The position numbers and the translations under genes were made by a program. Below are positions 63,989 through 64,000 of a stretch of DNA of 64,000 nucleotides, in pieces; within the stretch, counting starts at the first letter, position 1; each line of letters begins with the position of its first letter. This DNA is from Duganella sp. Leaf126. Lineage in GTDB: Bacteria > Pseudomonadota > Gammaproteobacteria > Burkholderiales > Burkholderiaceae_D. A model generated the notes under the pieces. That model did no database searches, was not told the DNA's origin, and was given only the letters and a program-made list of their open reading frames with translations. The stretch lies in contig NZ_LMNW01000023.1 in assembly GCF_001423125.1 (NCBI RefSeq), positions 187,199 to 251,198 on the forward strand. The letters are read 5' to 3'.

Positions 63989-64000
63989 ATGCAAACCAAG
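63989..64000 (+). CDS. Possible start of the next gene (truncated)
   Basis: An ATG 15 bp after the motB stop begins an open frame (MQTK) that runs off the window. Only four codons are visible, so identity is unknown. There is no terminator between it and motB. Confidence 0.3.

Overview
The window is about 64 kb of high-GC DNA from a betaproteobacterium. It is most likely Oxalobacteraceae (Massilia / Duganella / Janthinobacterium group). The basis is codon use, the thrS-infC-rpmI-rplT-pheS-pheT-ihfA-merR block, the betaproteobacterial style of the tRNAs and minor pilins, and ketone-body genes next to a PAS-LuxR regulator. The assignment comes from reading proteins by eye, not from a database search. 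No phage, insertion sequence, rRNA or CRISPR array was seen.

Layout. 1-3.5 kb: the end of a histidine phosphatase gene, nnrD, and convergent prfC. 3.6-5.2 kb: a visibly lower-GC islet of four small minus-strand genes (RraB-like protein, two 57-aa membrane proteins, one anchored unknown). 5.4-13.4 kb: a minus-strand type IV pilus operon, pilin - FimT - PilV - PilW - PilX - PilY1. 13.7-18.9 kb: an OmpR-type response regulator with its kinase, a Crp/Fnr regulator, a CHASE3 kinase and a NarL-type regulator. 19.0-27.0 kb: the translation block merR-ihfA-pheT-pheS-rplT-rpmI-infC-thrS, where infC appears to start at ATA. 27.2-27.4 kb: two identical tRNA-Val(GAC) genes. 27.6-30.6 kb: a CDF metal exporter, a CAT-family acetyltransferase and a TraB/GumN-like protein. 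31.0-34.6 kb: relA, a RidA-family protein and an alpha/beta hydrolase. 34.7-42.1 kb: 3-hydroxybutyrate dehydrogenase, dctA, scoAB, a PAS-LuxR regulator, a short-chain dehydrogenase and ETF:ubiquinone oxidoreductase. Together these could oxidise hydroxybutyrate/acetoacetate and feed electrons to quinone.

42.2-64.0 kb: an almost complete flagellar locus. A lone short flagellin gene and an extra FliK-like protein precede a divergent core: fliM-N-P-Q-R-flhB-A on the minus strand and fliE-F-G-H-I-J on the plus strand. The plus strand continues with fliD-S-T-like, fliK, fliL, fliA, motA, motB. This order is that of the second (lateral, Flag-2/Laf) flagellar systems of Vibrio and Aeromonas, not of a primary betaproteobacterial system. 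It has no fliO, no chemotaxis genes, no motY/lafK, and its FliM lacks the N-terminal CheY-binding peptide. The rod/hook (flg) genes must lie outside the window.

Gene ends carry several repeat families. One is a ~123-bp imperfectly palindromic element (three copies). Another is a GGGTACCCGCC REP-type hairpin (three copies). A third is a 71-bp unit repeated at a 100-bp period between two convergent genes.
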